From: an uncultured Caulobacterales bacterium | GTDB lineage: Bacteria > Pseudomonadota > Alphaproteobacteria > Caulobacterales > Caulobacteraceae | Assembly (NCBI GenBank): GCA_903874895.1 | Contig: CAIQUG010000118.1 | Coordinates: 1-64,000 of the forward strand | DNA length: 64,000 nucleotides | Direction: 5' to 3' | Shown here: one piece after another, positions 27,086 through 36,902 of the stretch | Layout: every line of letters begins with the position of its first letter | Numbering within the stretch: position 1 is the first letter of the stretch | The notes under the pieces: generated by a model | Told to the model about the DNA's origin: nothing | The model's database searches: none | The model's input: the letters and a program-made list of their open reading frames with translations, nothing else | Made by a program: the position numbers and the translations under genes

Positions 27086-28821
27086 CTCCGAACCTGCACC
27101 CCACGCCGCTGGTCCGCCGCCCGCTCCCGGGCACACCCGCCCGTTGGCGCGCCGCCCTGTGCGCGCTTCTCGCCGCCACGAGCCTGTCCGCCGGACTCCT
27201 TGAGACAGCGGCCGCCGCCGCAGCTCCAGGCAGCGACAGCGCTCTGGCCGGTGCCCCGAAGCGCGGCCGCGAGGCGGTTGCCCGGCGCGCCCGGGCACAG
27301 GCGGCCACCGCCGCTGCTGCCGCGGCCGCGGCGAGTGCCCAGACCGACCCGGCCTCGGCCGTTCAGACACCTGTCAATGAGCAGACCGTCCGCGTCGATC
27401 TCGGCGGTGGCGGAGCCTCCCGGTCGCTGACCCTGCCCCGGGGCAAGTCGGCGGTGATCGAGCTCCCGGTGGACGCCCGCGACGTGGTGGTCTCCAATCC
27501 CAAGGTCGCGGAGGTGATCCTGTCGACCCCTCGGCGGGTCTATCTGCTCGGCCAGACCGCAGGCCAGACAGACGCCGTCTTCTTTGACGGCTCGGGTCGC
27601 CAGCTGCTGCGCCTCGAGGTGCGGGTTGACCAGGACGTATCCGGCATTGCCCAGACCCTCGGACGGATGCTGCCGGGCTCACAGCTCCATGTCGAAGCGG
27701 TCAATGACAGCGTGATCCTGTCGGGTCAGGTCCCCGATGCGGCCTCGGCGGACAAGGCGGTCCGGGTGGCCGGCGGCTTTGTCAGCAAGCCGGAGAACGT
27801 GATCAACATGCTGAGCATCGCCGGGCCCGAGCAGGTGATGCTCAAGGTCCGGATCGTCGAGGTGAACCGCTCGATCATCAAGCAGCTGGGCTTCAACCTG
27901 AGCACCCTGGTGGGCCAGACCGGCATGAACCAGTATCTGGCCGGCATCTCCCCGACCTACGGGGTGAACGGCGCGCTGATGGGCGGTCTTACGGGCGGCT
28001 ACAAGATCGACACCACGTCCCAGCCGGAGCTGCCCTGCGCCAGCGGCATCGGCAACTGCGTCGTGCACGGATCGACCTCCGGCTACACCAACTGGAACAC
28101 CGCCGTTCCCGCGGCGACCGCCGGTTCCACCGGCGTGAACCAGGCCAAGGCGATGATCCAGGCCTTCGAACGGGTCGGCCTCGTCCGCACCCTGGCCGAA
28201 CCCAATGTGACGGCGATCTCGGGCGAGAGCGCCAAGTTCCTGGCCGGTGGGGAGTTCCCCGTGCCGGTGAGCCAGGACTCCAGCGGTCGGATTACCGTGG
28301 AATTCAAGCAATACGGTGTCGGGCTGGGCTTCTCGCCGGTAGTGCTGGGTCCGGGACGGATCTCGCTGAAGGTGTCCACCGAAGTGTCGGAGATCAGCAG
28401 TCTGAACGCCTTCTCCGCCTCCGGATCCACATCCGGGTCCGCCCTGGTGATCCCCGGCCTGAACGTCCGTCGGGTCGAAACCACGGTGGAACTGCCCTCC
28501 GGCGGTGCGCTGATGCTCGCAGGGCTGCTTCAGAACACGACCAAGCAGACCCTCGACGCCCTGCCCGGGCTGATGGAACTGCCGGTGATCGGGCCCCTGT
28601 TCCGGTCGCGGGACTTCCTGAACAACCAGAGCGAACTGGTGGTGATCATCACGCCCTATCTGGTGAAGGGAACCAGCCCCGACCAGCTGTCGACCCCCGC
28701 GGACGGGCTGGTGATCGCCAATGACTTCGAGACCGATCTTCTCGGTCACCTGAATTCCGGCTTCACCAAGCCGGCCGCCGGCGCGACCTACCAGGGACCC
28801 TTCGGCTATGTTGTGGAGTAA
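27082..28821 (+). CDS. cpaC: outer-membrane secretin CpaC
   Basis: 579-aa secretin forming the pilus exit channel. Signal peptide (about 1-47), then an Ala/Arg-rich spacer to about 95. Next come the pilus-type N-domain (VIELPVDARDVVVSNPKVAEV), a BON-like VNDSVILSGQVPDAASADKAVRVA, and the secretin C-domain with QVMLKVRIVEVNRSIIKQLG and LMLAGLLQNTTKQTLDALPGL...LVVIITPYLV. A ring insert includes two cysteines (LPCASGIGNCVV) that may form a disulfide. GTG start overlaps cpaB. Confidence 0.96.
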   Translation: MTPNLHPTPLVRRPLPGTPARWRAALCALLAATSLSAGLLETAAAAAAPGSDSALAGAPKRGREAVARRARAQAATAAAAAAAASAQTDPASAVQTPVNEQTVRVDLGGGGASRSLTLPRGKSAVIELPVDARDVVVSNPKVAEVILSTPRRVYLLGQTAGQTDAVFFDGSGRQLLRLEVRVDQDVSGIAQTLGRMLPGSQLHVEAVNDSVILSGQVPDAASADKAVRVAGGFVSKPENVINMLSIAGPEQVMLKVRIVEVNRSIIKQLGFNLSTLVGQTGMNQYLAGISPTYGVNGALMGGLTGGYKIDTTSQPELPCASGIGNCVVHGSTSGYTNWNTAVPAATAGSTGVNQAKAMIQAFERVGLVRTLAEPNVTAISGESAKFLAGGEFPVPVSQDSSGRITVEFKQYGVGLGFSPVVLGPGRISLKVSTEVSEISSLNAFSASGSTSGSALVIPGLNVRRVETTVELPSGGALMLAGLLQNTTKQTLDALPGLMELPVIGPLFRSRDFLNNQSELVVIITPYLVKGTSPDQLSTPADGLVIANDFETDLLGHLNSGFTKPAAGATYQGPFGYVVE

Positions 28822-28828
28822 GACCGGC

Positions 28829-29554
28829 ATGACGCGCACACCGCTCATCACAGCCCTTGCAGTCTCCGCCCTGATGCTGTCGGCCTGCGCGACGGGGGGT
28901 GCCCGCCACGCGGCAGCACCGGTCCGGCCGACCAAGGCCGTCAACCCGACCTATGATCCGAAGGCGCGCACGGAGCTGGACCGCTACCGCGCTGCCACGC
29001 GGGAAACCGATGGAGAGCTGGCGCTCGCCCAGCACCCCAACGGCCGCCTGTCCGATGCCCAGAAGACCGCCCTGATCTCCCTCGCGCAGGCCAATCTTGG
29101 CTCGGAGGGCTCGACCTTCATCATCCGGACCGCCACGGGCGAGACGAATTTCGGTGACGCCGCCCAGACGGCCCGGGCCGCCGCGGAGGTGATGCGGGCA
29201 TCCGGGATCCCCACATCGCGGATCCTGATGGACCACTACGACGCCACCAGTTCCGGCGCCCCCGTCAAGATCACCTACCGGACCCTCGTCGCCGTCGGAC
29301 CCGACTGCCGCAAAGGCTGGGATGACATGGCCGCGACCGGATCCAACCGGAACTACGGCCATTTCGGCTGCGCCGCTTCGGCCAACCTTGCCGCCATGAT
29401 CGCCGACCCGCGGGATCTCCAGCATCCCGCAGCCGAAGATCCCTCGGACGCGACCCGACGGGGCGTGACCCTCGGCAAGTACCGGAAGGGTGAGCAGACC
29501 TCGGCCGCCAAGGATGATCAGGCCTCCGGTGCCGTTTCCAGTTCGGTCAAATAG
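28829..29554 (+). CDS. cpaD: pilus assembly lipoprotein CpaD
   Basis: 241 aa from the ATG at 28829 (GGAG 10 bases upstream). Signal peptide with lipobox LMLSACATG. The CpaD/TadZ-neighbour domain contains FIIRTATGETNFGDAAQTARAA and ends with the family motif NYGHFGCAASANLAAMIADPRDL. Presumed secretin pilotin or stabiliser in the outer membrane. It is followed two bases later by cpaE. Confidence 0.94.
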   Translation: MTRTPLITALAVSALMLSACATGGARHAAAPVRPTKAVNPTYDPKARTELDRYRAATRETDGELALAQHPNGRLSDAQKTALISLAQANLGSEGSTFIIRTATGETNFGDAAQTARAAAEVMRASGIPTSRILMDHYDATSSGAPVKITYRTLVAVGPDCRKGWDDMAATGSNRNYGHFGCAASANLAAMIADPRDLQHPAAEDPSDATRRGVTLGKYRKGEQTSAAKDDQASGAVSSSVK

Positions 29555-29556
29555 CG

Positions 29557-30948
29557 ATGGCCTTCACAATGTCCGATCAGTCTGCTGACCTCGACCCGTT
29601 CGACGCCGATGAAGGCCTCGACGAGCCGCAATGGGTAACCGCGGAGGCACCTGCGCCGGACTATGGCGTTCATGGGGTCGATCCGATCCCTGCGGCCCCG
29701 CCGACCGGCGGTGGTGCCCTGATTTCCCTCGACGACTCGGCGGCTGGCGAACTGCCGGTTCCCCGGATTGCGATCCACTTCTTCTGCCGCAACGAGGAAA
29801 CCGCGGCGGCGGCGGCGCGCGCCGCGTCCGACAGACGTCTGTCCCGGGCCACGCCCAAGGTGCTCCGCGGCGGTCTCACCGAAGCCATCGCCATTTATCA
29901 GGAACAGCCGACCCCGCCGCTGATCGTGGTCGAATGCCTGGAGCCGGGCATGGAGCTGCTCCAGAAGCTCGAAGTCCTGGCCGAGGTGTGTGACCCGAAC
30001 ACCAAGGTGGTGGTGATCGGAGCATCCAACGACATTGCCCTCTACCGCGAACTGATCCGTCGCGGTGTGAGCGAGTATCTGGTTCCGCCGATCCAGCCGC
30101 TGCAACTGATCCGGACCATCGCCGGGCTCTATGCTGATCCGACCACTCCGTTCATGGGCCGGACCGTGGGATTCGTCGGATCCAAGGGTGGGGTCGGTGC
30201 CTCGACGCTCGCCCACAATATCGCCCACACCCTTGCCGAGCAGGTGAAGGTGAACACGGTGATCGCAGACTACGACCTGGCCTTCGGCACGGCCGGGCTC
30301 GATTTCAACCAGGACCCCCTGCAGGGCGTCTATGACGCGCTCCACCAGCCCGACCGCCTGGACCCGGTGCTGCTCGACCGCATGACGGCGCGCTGCACCG
30401 ACCGTCTCAGCCTGTTCGCCGCCCCGGCAACCCTCGACGACGTCTATGAATTCGGTCCTGAGGTGTTCGAGGAGGTGTTCAACCGGATCCGGACCACGGC
30501 CCCCTTCGTGGTGCTCGACATTCCGCACAGCTGGAACACTTGGGTAAAGCAGACGATCCTGGCCTGTGATGACCTGATCATGGTGGCGACACCGGACCTG
30601 GCCTCGCTGCGCAACGCGAAGAACATGATCGACCTGATCCGCAAGGCCCGTCCGAACGATGCCCCGCCCCGGCTGATCCTGAACCAGATGGGCGTGCCCG
30701 GCCGCCCGGAGATTCCCGTGAAGGAATTCGCCAAGGCCCTGCAGCTCGAGCCGGCCCTGGTTCTGCCCTTCGACGCCAAGCTGTTCGGCGAGGCCGCCAA
30801 CAACGGCCAGATGCTGTCCGAGATCAACCCGAAGGCCAAGGCCGTCGAAGGCCTTCTGGAGTTCGCTCTGGCGCTGTCGCGGCGGGAATCCGCACCGGCA
30901 CCGGCCAAGACACGATCGCTGATCGAGCGCCTTCTGAAGCGCGCCTGA
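29557..30948 (+). CDS. cpaE: pilus assembly ATPase CpaE (TadZ)
   Basis: 463-aa protein localising the Tad machine to the cell pole in related bacteria. An acidic N-terminal tail is followed by a pseudo-receiver domain (about 70-195; PLIVVECLEPGMELLQKLEVLAEVCDPNTKVVVIG). Then comes a MinD/ParA-type ATPase with deviant Walker A KGGVGAST (210-217) and VIADYDLAFGTAGLDF as Walker A'-like region. C-terminal basic helix RSLIERLLKRA. Confidence 0.95.
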   Translation: MAFTMSDQSADLDPFDADEGLDEPQWVTAEAPAPDYGVHGVDPIPAAPPTGGGALISLDDSAAGELPVPRIAIHFFCRNEETAAAAARAASDRRLSRATPKVLRGGLTEAIAIYQEQPTPPLIVVECLEPGMELLQKLEVLAEVCDPNTKVVVIGASNDIALYRELIRRGVSEYLVPPIQPLQLIRTIAGLYADPTTPFMGRTVGFVGSKGGVGASTLAHNIAHTLAEQVKVNTVIADYDLAFGTAGLDFNQDPLQGVYDALHQPDRLDPVLLDRMTARCTDRLSLFAAPATLDDVYEFGPEVFEEVFNRIRTTAPFVVLDIPHSWNTWVKQTILACDDLIMVATPDLASLRNAKNMIDLIRKARPNDAPPRLILNQMGVPGRPEIPVKEFAKALQLEPALVLPFDAKLFGEAANNGQMLSEINPKAKAVEGLLEFALALSRRESAPAPAKTRSLIERLLKRA

Positions 30949-30964
30949 AGGAGGAGCGGAAACC

Positions 30965-32464
30965 TTGTTCGGTAAACGGAGTCCGTCTGCGCCCCAGGCC
31001 GCGCCGCCTCCGGCCCCCACCAAGGGGCCGGACATCGCGACGCGTCCACAGCGGGCGGAGACCCCTCGTGCCGAACCGGCCGACGCACCTGCCGCGAAGC
31101 CGCGGGCGACCTCGGGGCTGGACCAGCTGCGTGCCGCACAGGGCGGGGCGGTGTCGAACTCCGGACCGGTGGCGGAAATCGTCCGTGACCAGACGGATTA
31201 CTATCACGCCACCAAGACCACCATCTATTCCGCCCTGCTCAACACCATCGATCTCGGCCAGCTGGCCCAGCTCGACCACAAGACCGCTGCCGAGGAAATC
31301 CGCGACATCGTGGCGGAGCTGGTGGCGATCAAGAACGTCTCCATGTCCGCCGCCGAACAGGACCACCTGGTCCAGGACATCATCAACGACGTCCTCGGCT
31401 ATGGCCCCCTCGAGCCCCTGCTGAAACGCGACGACATCGCCGACATCATGGTCAACGGGGCCCACCGGGTGTTCATCGAAGTGGGCGGAAAGGTCCAGCT
31501 GACCAATGTCCGGTTCCGTGACAACGCCCAGCTGATGAATATCTGCCAGCGGATCGTGAGCCAGGTCGGCCGGCGGGTCGACGAAAGCTCGCCGATCTGC
31601 GACGCCCGTCTGCCCGACGGCAGCCGGGTCAACGTGATCGGGCCGCCCCTGGCTCTGGATGGTCCCACCCTGACCATCCGGAAGTTCAAGAAGGACAAGC
31701 TGACCATGCGGAACCTGGTCGAGTACGCCTCGATCAGTCCCGAAGGGGCCCGCGTGCTCGGCGTGATCGGTGCCAGCCGGTGCAATATCGTGATTTCCGG
31801 CGGTACCGGTTCCGGCAAGACGACCCTGCTGAATACCCTGACCGCCTTCATCGATCCGACCGAGCGGGTGATCACCTGCGAGGACGCCGCCGAACTGCAG
31901 CTGCAGCAGCCCCATGTGGTGCGACTGGAAACCCGTCCTCCGAACCTCGAGGGGCAGGGCGCGATCACCATGCGCGACCTCGTCAAGAACTGCCTGCGGA
32001 TGCGTCCAGAGCGGATCATCGTCGGCGAAGTCCGGGGGCCCGAGGCCTTCGACCTGCTGCAGGCCATGAACACAGGTCACGACGGTTCCATGGGCACGCT
32101 GCACGCCAACAGCCCGCGGGAAGCCATCAGCCGGATGGAATCCATGATCACCATGGGGGGCTACGGCCTCCCCTCGAAGACCATCCGCGAGATGATCGTG
32201 GGGTCCGTCGACGTGATCATCCAGGCGGCCCGTCTGCGGGACGGATCGCGCCGGATCACCCACATCACCGAGGTGCTGGGACTCGAAGGCGACGTGATCA
32301 TCACCCAGGACCTGTTCGTCTACGAAATGACCGGCGAGGACAAGGACGGGAAGATCATCGGTCGCCACCGGTCCACCGGGATCGCCCGCCCCCGCTTCTG
32401 GGATCGGGCCCGATACTACGGCCTCGACCGGGAACTGGCCGAAGCTCTGGACGCGGCGGAATAG
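30965..32464 (+). CDS. cpaF: pilus assembly ATPase CpaF (TadA)
   Basis: 499-aa secretion ATPase powering pilus extension and probably retraction. TTG start at 30965 with AAGGAGGAG upstream. Pro/Ala-rich N-terminal linker (about 1-60). Walker A is GGTGSGKT (279-286) and Walker B is RMRPERIIVGEVRGPEAFD; the Asp box (CEDAAELQLQ) and His box (GSMGTLHANSP) are intact. Confidence 0.96.
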   Translation: MFGKRSPSAPQAAPPPAPTKGPDIATRPQRAETPRAEPADAPAAKPRATSGLDQLRAAQGGAVSNSGPVAEIVRDQTDYYHATKTTIYSALLNTIDLGQLAQLDHKTAAEEIRDIVAELVAIKNVSMSAAEQDHLVQDIINDVLGYGPLEPLLKRDDIADIMVNGAHRVFIEVGGKVQLTNVRFRDNAQLMNICQRIVSQVGRRVDESSPICDARLPDGSRVNVIGPPLALDGPTLTIRKFKKDKLTMRNLVEYASISPEGARVLGVIGASRCNIVISGGTGSGKTTLLNTLTAFIDPTERVITCEDAAELQLQQPHVVRLETRPPNLEGQGAITMRDLVKNCLRMRPERIIVGEVRGPEAFDLLQAMNTGHDGSMGTLHANSPREAISRMESMITMGGYGLPSKTIREMIVGSVDVIIQAARLRDGSRRITHITEVLGLEGDVIITQDLFVYEMTGEDKDGKIIGRHRSTGIARPRFWDRARYYGLDRELAEALDAAE

Positions 32465-32475
32465 GGGAACAGACG

Positions 32476-33465
32476 ATGGACATGTCATCGATCTGGCCCG
32501 TCGTCGCCGCCCTGCTGGGCTTCGTGGCCCTCGCCGGCGTCGGCTGGGTGCTGGTCGGTGAGGAACCCACCAGCGCCAAGGCCAACAAACGCATCAGTGC
32601 TGTTGCCGCCGACACCAAGAGTGAAGCCGCCCGGGGTCGCACCACCCAGGATACGCAGGCCGCGCGGCGGAAACAGATCCTCCTGACCCTCAAGCAGCAG
32701 GAAAACCAGGACCGGAAGGCCAAGCTGAGCCTCGAGTCCCGCCTCATCCAGGCGGGTCTGTCCTTCACCGTCCGCGACTTCTGGGTCGGATCAGGGATCA
32801 TCGGCGTGGTCTCGGTCGTGGTGGCCCTGCTGCTTCGGGCGCCCATCCTGGCCGCCATCGGCATCGGGTTCGCCAGCGGGCTTGGCGTCCCGCGCTGGCT
32901 GTTGTCCACATTGGCCAAGGGTCGCGCCAAGAAATTCACCGAGGAATTCCCCAACGCCATCGACATCATCGTACGGGGCATCAAGTCCGGTCTGCCGGTG
33001 CATGACTGCATGCGTCTGATCGCCGCAGAAAGCCCTGAGCCGCTGGCCAAGGAGTTCAAGAAACTGATGGAGAGCATCGCCGTCGGCACCTCCATCGATC
33101 AGGCCCTCGAGAAGATGTATGACCGCATGCCCACGTCGGAGGTGCGGTTCTTCTCCATCGTGCTCGCGATCCAGCAGAAGACCGGCGGCAACCTCGCCGA
33201 AGCGCTGAACAACCTCTCCATCGTGCTCCGCGCGCGCAAGCTGCTGCGGGAGAAGATCAAGGCCCTCTCCGGCGAAGCCGTGGCGTCCGCCTTTATCATT
33301 GGATCCCTGCCCCCGGGGATCGGACTGATGGTGACCATCACCTCCCCCGGCTACATGAATCCGCTGATCAACGACCCCCGTGGACACGTGATCCTGGGGA
33401 TTGGCATCGGCATGGAGATGCTCGGCATCTTCGTCATGCGTCGCATGATCAACTTCAAGTTCTGA
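32476..33465 (+). CDS. tadB: Tad inner-membrane platform protein TadB/CpaG
   Basis: 329 aa from the ATG at 32476 (AGGGGAAC upstream). A type II secretion F-domain (about 140-265) contains AIDIIVRGIKSGLPVHDCMRLIAAESPEPLAKEFKKL and KTGGNLAEALNNLSIVLRARK. Membrane helices lie at both ends and before the F-domain. It forms the platform with TadC in the inner membrane, coupled to CpaF. Ten bp upstream of tadC. Confidence 0.95.
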   Translation: MDMSSIWPVVAALLGFVALAGVGWVLVGEEPTSAKANKRISAVAADTKSEAARGRTTQDTQAARRKQILLTLKQQENQDRKAKLSLESRLIQAGLSFTVRDFWVGSGIIGVVSVVVALLLRAPILAAIGIGFASGLGVPRWLLSTLAKGRAKKFTEEFPNAIDIIVRGIKSGLPVHDCMRLIAAESPEPLAKEFKKLMESIAVGTSIDQALEKMYDRMPTSEVRFFSIVLAIQQKTGGNLAEALNNLSIVLRARKLLREKIKALSGEAVASAFIIGSLPPGIGLMVTITSPGYMNPLINDPRGHVILGIGIGMEMLGIFVMRRMINFKF

Positions 33466-33474
33466 GGCGGGCCC

Positions 33475-34473
33475 ATGGAAAGCTTCATGGCGATCTTCGA
33501 GCCGGCCAACCTGCTCTCGATCTTCGTGGCCGTGATCGTGTTCGCCACTGTGGTGACGCTGGTGACGCCGATCCTGTACCGCGACCGCCTGACGGACCGC
33601 ATGAAGTCCGTCGCCAGCCGGCGGGATGAACTTCGCCGAATCGCCCGTGCCCAGATGCGCAACGAGGCACCGACCCTGCGTCAGACGGACGAGGGCTTCT
33701 ACAAGAAGGTCGTGGACCAGCTCCAGCTGTCACGCCTGCTGGAGGACCCGAAGGTCGTCGACACCCTCGCTCAGGCCGGATTCCGCGGCCCCCGGCCTGT
33801 CACCACCTTCTACTTCTTCCGGTTTGTCACACCGTTCGTCTTCCTGACCTTCGCCATCGTCTACATCTATGTGCTGAAGGCGATCGACTGGCCGGCCATG
33901 ACCAAGATCACGGCCTGCTGCGTGCTGTTCGTGGCCGGCTTCTATGCGCCGAACGTCTATCTGCAGAACGTCATCACCAAGCGTCGCACCGCGATTGTCG
34001 GCGCTTTCCCCGATGCCCTGGACCTTCTGCTGATCTGCGTGGAGTCCGGCATGTCCATCGAGCTCGCCATCCAGAAGGTGGCATCGGAAATCGGCACGCG
34101 CTCCATCGAACTGGCTGAGGAACTGACCCTGCTCAGCGCCGAGTTGTCCTATCTGCCCGAGCGCCGCCTCGCCTATGAGGGGTTGTCGAAGCGGGTCAAT
34201 TATCCGGGAATCAAGGCCGTCACCACGGCCATGACCCAGGCAGAGCGCTACGGCACGCCGCTCGGCACCGCCCTGCGAGTCATGGCCAAGGAAAACCGCG
34301 AATTACGCATCGCCGAGGCCGAGAAGATTGCCTCCCAGCTGCCCGCCAAGCTGACCGTCCCAATGGTGCTGTTCTTCCTGCCGGTGCTGTTCCTGGTGAT
34401 TCTCGGACCGGCCTACATCAAGGCGACGGACACCACCACCAAGAGCGACACCCAGCAGCGGATGCGTCACTGA
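33475..34473 (+). CDS. tadC: Tad inner-membrane platform protein TadC/CpaH
   Basis: 332-aa partner of TadB. N-terminal helix, a linker with QLQLSRLLEDPKVVDTLAQAGFRGPRP, two helices, then an F-domain with AFPDALDLLLICVESGMSIELAIQKVASEIG and TQAERYGTPLGTALRVMAKENRELR, and a C-terminal helix. It is the last gene of the rightward unit. No tadE, tadF or tadG minor pseudopilin genes follow in this window. Confidence 0.95.
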   Translation: MESFMAIFEPANLLSIFVAVIVFATVVTLVTPILYRDRLTDRMKSVASRRDELRRIARAQMRNEAPTLRQTDEGFYKKVVDQLQLSRLLEDPKVVDTLAQAGFRGPRPVTTFYFFRFVTPFVFLTFAIVYIYVLKAIDWPAMTKITACCVLFVAGFYAPNVYLQNVITKRRTAIVGAFPDALDLLLICVESGMSIELAIQKVASEIGTRSIELAEELTLLSAELSYLPERRLAYEGLSKRVNYPGIKAVTTAMTQAERYGTPLGTALRVMAKENRELRIAEAEKIASQLPAKLTVPMVLFFLPVLFLVILGPAYIKATDTTTKSDTQQRMRH

Positions 34474-34518
34474 CCATCGCGCCGCGGTCCGACCCGCGCA
34501 CAGCGTCCGGTACGGGGT

Positions 34519-35415
34519 CTATCGGATCTCGGGGGTGCCGGGCCGGGCCGGCGCGGAGGGCATGGCCGCCGCCACGGTCGGAACCGCTCCACCGACGCCC
34601 GGCTGGACGGAGCGCAGATAGGCGAGATTGGCTGTCGCCACCTCCGGCGGCAGGTCTTCCCGGATGAGACGCTCGGCCTCGTCAAGCTTGCCCTCGAGGC
34701 CAATGATCAGAGCGAGGTTCTGCCGCACCTGGATCGTTGCATCCGGCCGGGCCACGGCGCGGCGCAGGAGGGCTTCGGCTTCTGCCCGCTCACCCTTGGC
34801 AGCGTGGAACATGGCAAGGTTCGACAATACAGCGGGATTTTCCGGGGAAAGGGCCAGCGCCTGGTCATAGGCCGCCAGCGCCTCTGCGGGTCGCAGGCTC
34901 TGTTCGAGGGCGACGCCGAGCAGCGAGTAGGGCCGCCAGTCCTTGGGTGCGAGTCGGCTGGCCTGCTTGAGGGGCTGGATGGCATAGAAGCCCTGGCGCT
35001 CGCTGATCCGCGCCCGGGCGATCTCCATGATCGCATCCACATTGTCCGGGTGCAGGGCGATCACCTTGGTGGCCGCAGCGTCGGCCTCGTCATAGCGCGC
35101 GAGCTGTCGAAGGGCGATGGACAGCCGAATCCCGGCCTCCGCATCCGACGGGTCGATATCTGCTTCCCGGGTCCAGAAGGCGGCGCGGGCGAGGGGATCG
35201 AGGCGCTCGGCGGCCTGGCGCTCCGCGGGCATCGCCTTGTGCAGCCGTTCGGGTGGCACCGCCTTGGTCGGTGCCGGCGCAATGGAGACCGCTGGTGCGG
35301 GGGATGCCTTGGGCACGGCACCACCGGACGCTGATGGCTCTGCCGACAGGGCCGGTCCTGCCAACAGGATGACGGCGAGAATGGTTGCGATGGAGTGAGG
35401 GTTCGTACACATCAT
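34519..35415 (-). CDS. tadD: TPR-repeat protein, TadD-like
   Basis: 298-aa exported TPR protein convergent with tadC. Signal peptide about 1-27 from the ATG at 35415 (35412 is an alternative), a Pro/Ala-rich linker, then about five tetratricopeptide repeats. A clear one reads LLGVALEQSLRPAEALAAYDQALALSPENPAVLSNLAMFHAAKGERAEAEALLRRA. TadD lipoproteins help secretin assembly; here no clear lipobox is present (LLAGPALSAEP), so it is likely periplasmic. The name rests on location and repeat type. Confidence 0.78.
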   Translation of the reverse strand: MMCTNPHSIATILAVILLAGPALSAEPSASGGAVPKASPAPAVSIAPAPTKAVPPERLHKAMPAERQAAERLDPLARAAFWTREADIDPSDAEAGIRLSIALRQLARYDEADAAATKVIALHPDNVDAIMEIARARISERQGFYAIQPLKQASRLAPKDWRPYSLLGVALEQSLRPAEALAAYDQALALSPENPAVLSNLAMFHAAKGERAEAEALLRRAVARPDATIQVRQNLALIIGLEGKLDEAERLIREDLPPEVATANLAYLRSVQPGVGGAVPTVAAAMPSAPARPGTPEIR

Positions 35416-35516
35416 GGCGCATCCCGAAGCCGCGGCGAATTGCCCGGCGCAGTGTCTTCGGCGTCGTCTCAATTTTGCGTTAACACATTTGCTTCGGTTG
35501 TATTGGAGTGCAGGTC

Positions 35517-36902
35517 GTGAGCGATGCCCATCCCAATCTGATTGTCGACAGTCCGGCGGCCGGCACCGTGTGGCTGGTGACAGAGGCCATGTGCGCCCAG
35601 TCGGTGGCTGCAGACCCGGATTTCGCCGCCCTCTGCGCCCTGCACGATTTTGCCGGACAGGCCGGACGCCTGGTCCTTCGCACCGGTACCGCCGGACCGG
35701 AGGCCTGGTACGGCCTCGGTCGAACGACCGGATCGGTCATGAGCCTTCGGGCGCTGGCCGAACGCCTGCCGGCGGGGGACTGGCAGATCGGCACAGACGT
35801 CCCCTGGCCGGCCTCCGGCGTCGCCCTCGCCTTTGCCCTCGGAGGCTACAGCTTTGACCGCTACAAGGCGTCGAAGGCCCGACCCGGCCCGCGGCTGGTC
35901 GTGGGCGAGGCCGCGGAGCCCGCCCTGAGGATCGCCGAGGCCTGTGCCCTGGCCCGGACCCTGATCAACACCCCGGCCTCCGACATGGGCCCCGCGGACC
36001 TGGAACAGGCGGCTCGCACCCTGGCCGACGCCCATGGGGCCGAGCTCTTCGTCGTCGTGGGCGACGACCTGCTGACCGCAGGCTACCCCGCCGTCCACGC
36101 CGTGGGCCGTGCCGCCGCGCCCGCACGGGCACCCCGGATGATCGAGATCCAGTGGGGCGATCCGACGGCTCCGGTGGTGGCCCTGGTGGGCAAGGGCGTG
36201 ACCTTCGATACCGGCGGCCTCGATCTCAAGCCCTCCGCCGGGATGAGATGGATGAAGAAGGACATGGGCGGTGCCGCCCACGCCCTGGCGCTGGGACAAT
36301 TGATCATGGGGGCCGGGCTTCCTGTCCGGCTGGTGATCCTTGTAGCAGCCGTGGAAAATGCCGTCTCCGGAGACGCCATGCGCCCTGGCGACGTCCTGCA
36401 CACCCGCAAGGGCCTGACCATCGAAGTGGGCAATACCGACGCCGAGGGACGGCTGGTCCTGGCAGACGCCCTCGCCCGGGCGGACGAGCTCAAGCCGGCC
36501 CTGACCCTCGACTTCGCCACCCTGACCGGCGCGGCTCGGGTCGCCCTGGGTCCGGACGTGCCTCCCTTCTTCACCGATGACGACGGTCTCGCCGCGGACC
36601 TGGCGTTCGCGGCCCTGGCGACGGAGGATCCGATTTGGCGTCTGCCCCTGTGGGATGCCTATGACGAGTCCCTCGACTCCGACATTGCCGATCTGAAGAA
36701 CGATTCCGACGGCTGGGCCCAGGCGGGCGCGATCACTGCGGCCCTGTTCCTGCGACGCTTTGCACCTGCCGGAAGCTGGGCGCATTTCGACATCTTTGCA
36801 TGGCGGCCGCGGAAGCTGCCCGGCCGTGCCTTCGGCGGCGAGGCGCAGGCCCTGCGGGCCTGCTTCGAAATGATCTGCAAGCGGTACGGAGCGCCGAAAT
36901 GA
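35517..36902 (+). CDS. leucyl aminopeptidase family protein (M17)
   Basis: 461-aa cytosolic di-metal aminopeptidase. Metal and catalytic motifs are GKGVTFDTGGLDLKPSAGMRWMKKDMGGAA and NTDAEGRLVLADAL, both complete; the N-terminal macro-like domain is diverged. A GTG at 35517 with GGAG eight bases upstream is preferred; a GTG three codons earlier is possible. Likely peptide turnover. The stop overlaps the next start (ATGA), linking it to a cell-wall-type hydrolase, so it may finish degrading peptides released from peptidoglycan. Confidence 0.92.
   Translation: MSDAHPNLIVDSPAAGTVWLVTEAMCAQSVAADPDFAALCALHDFAGQAGRLVLRTGTAGPEAWYGLGRTTGSVMSLRALAERLPAGDWQIGTDVPWPASGVALAFALGGYSFDRYKASKARPGPRLVVGEAAEPALRIAEACALARTLINTPASDMGPADLEQAARTLADAHGAELFVVVGDDLLTAGYPAVHAVGRAAAPARAPRMIEIQWGDPTAPVVALVGKGVTFDTGGLDLKPSAGMRWMKKDMGGAAHALALGQLIMGAGLPVRLVILVAAVENAVSGDAMRPGDVLHTRKGLTIEVGNTDAEGRLVLADALARADELKPALTLDFATLTGAARVALGPDVPPFFTDDDGLAADLAFAALATEDPIWRLPLWDAYDESLDSDIADLKNDSDGWAQAGAITAALFLRRFAPAGSWAHFDIFAWRPRKLPGRAFGGEAQALRACFEMICKRYGAPK

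Noticed and set aside
35475-35503. TTGCGT-N17-TTGTAT as a promoter for the M17 aminopeptidase
   Set aside because: A start from it would fall at or past the ribosome site GGAG used by the GTG at 35517, so the pieces do not fit together well.
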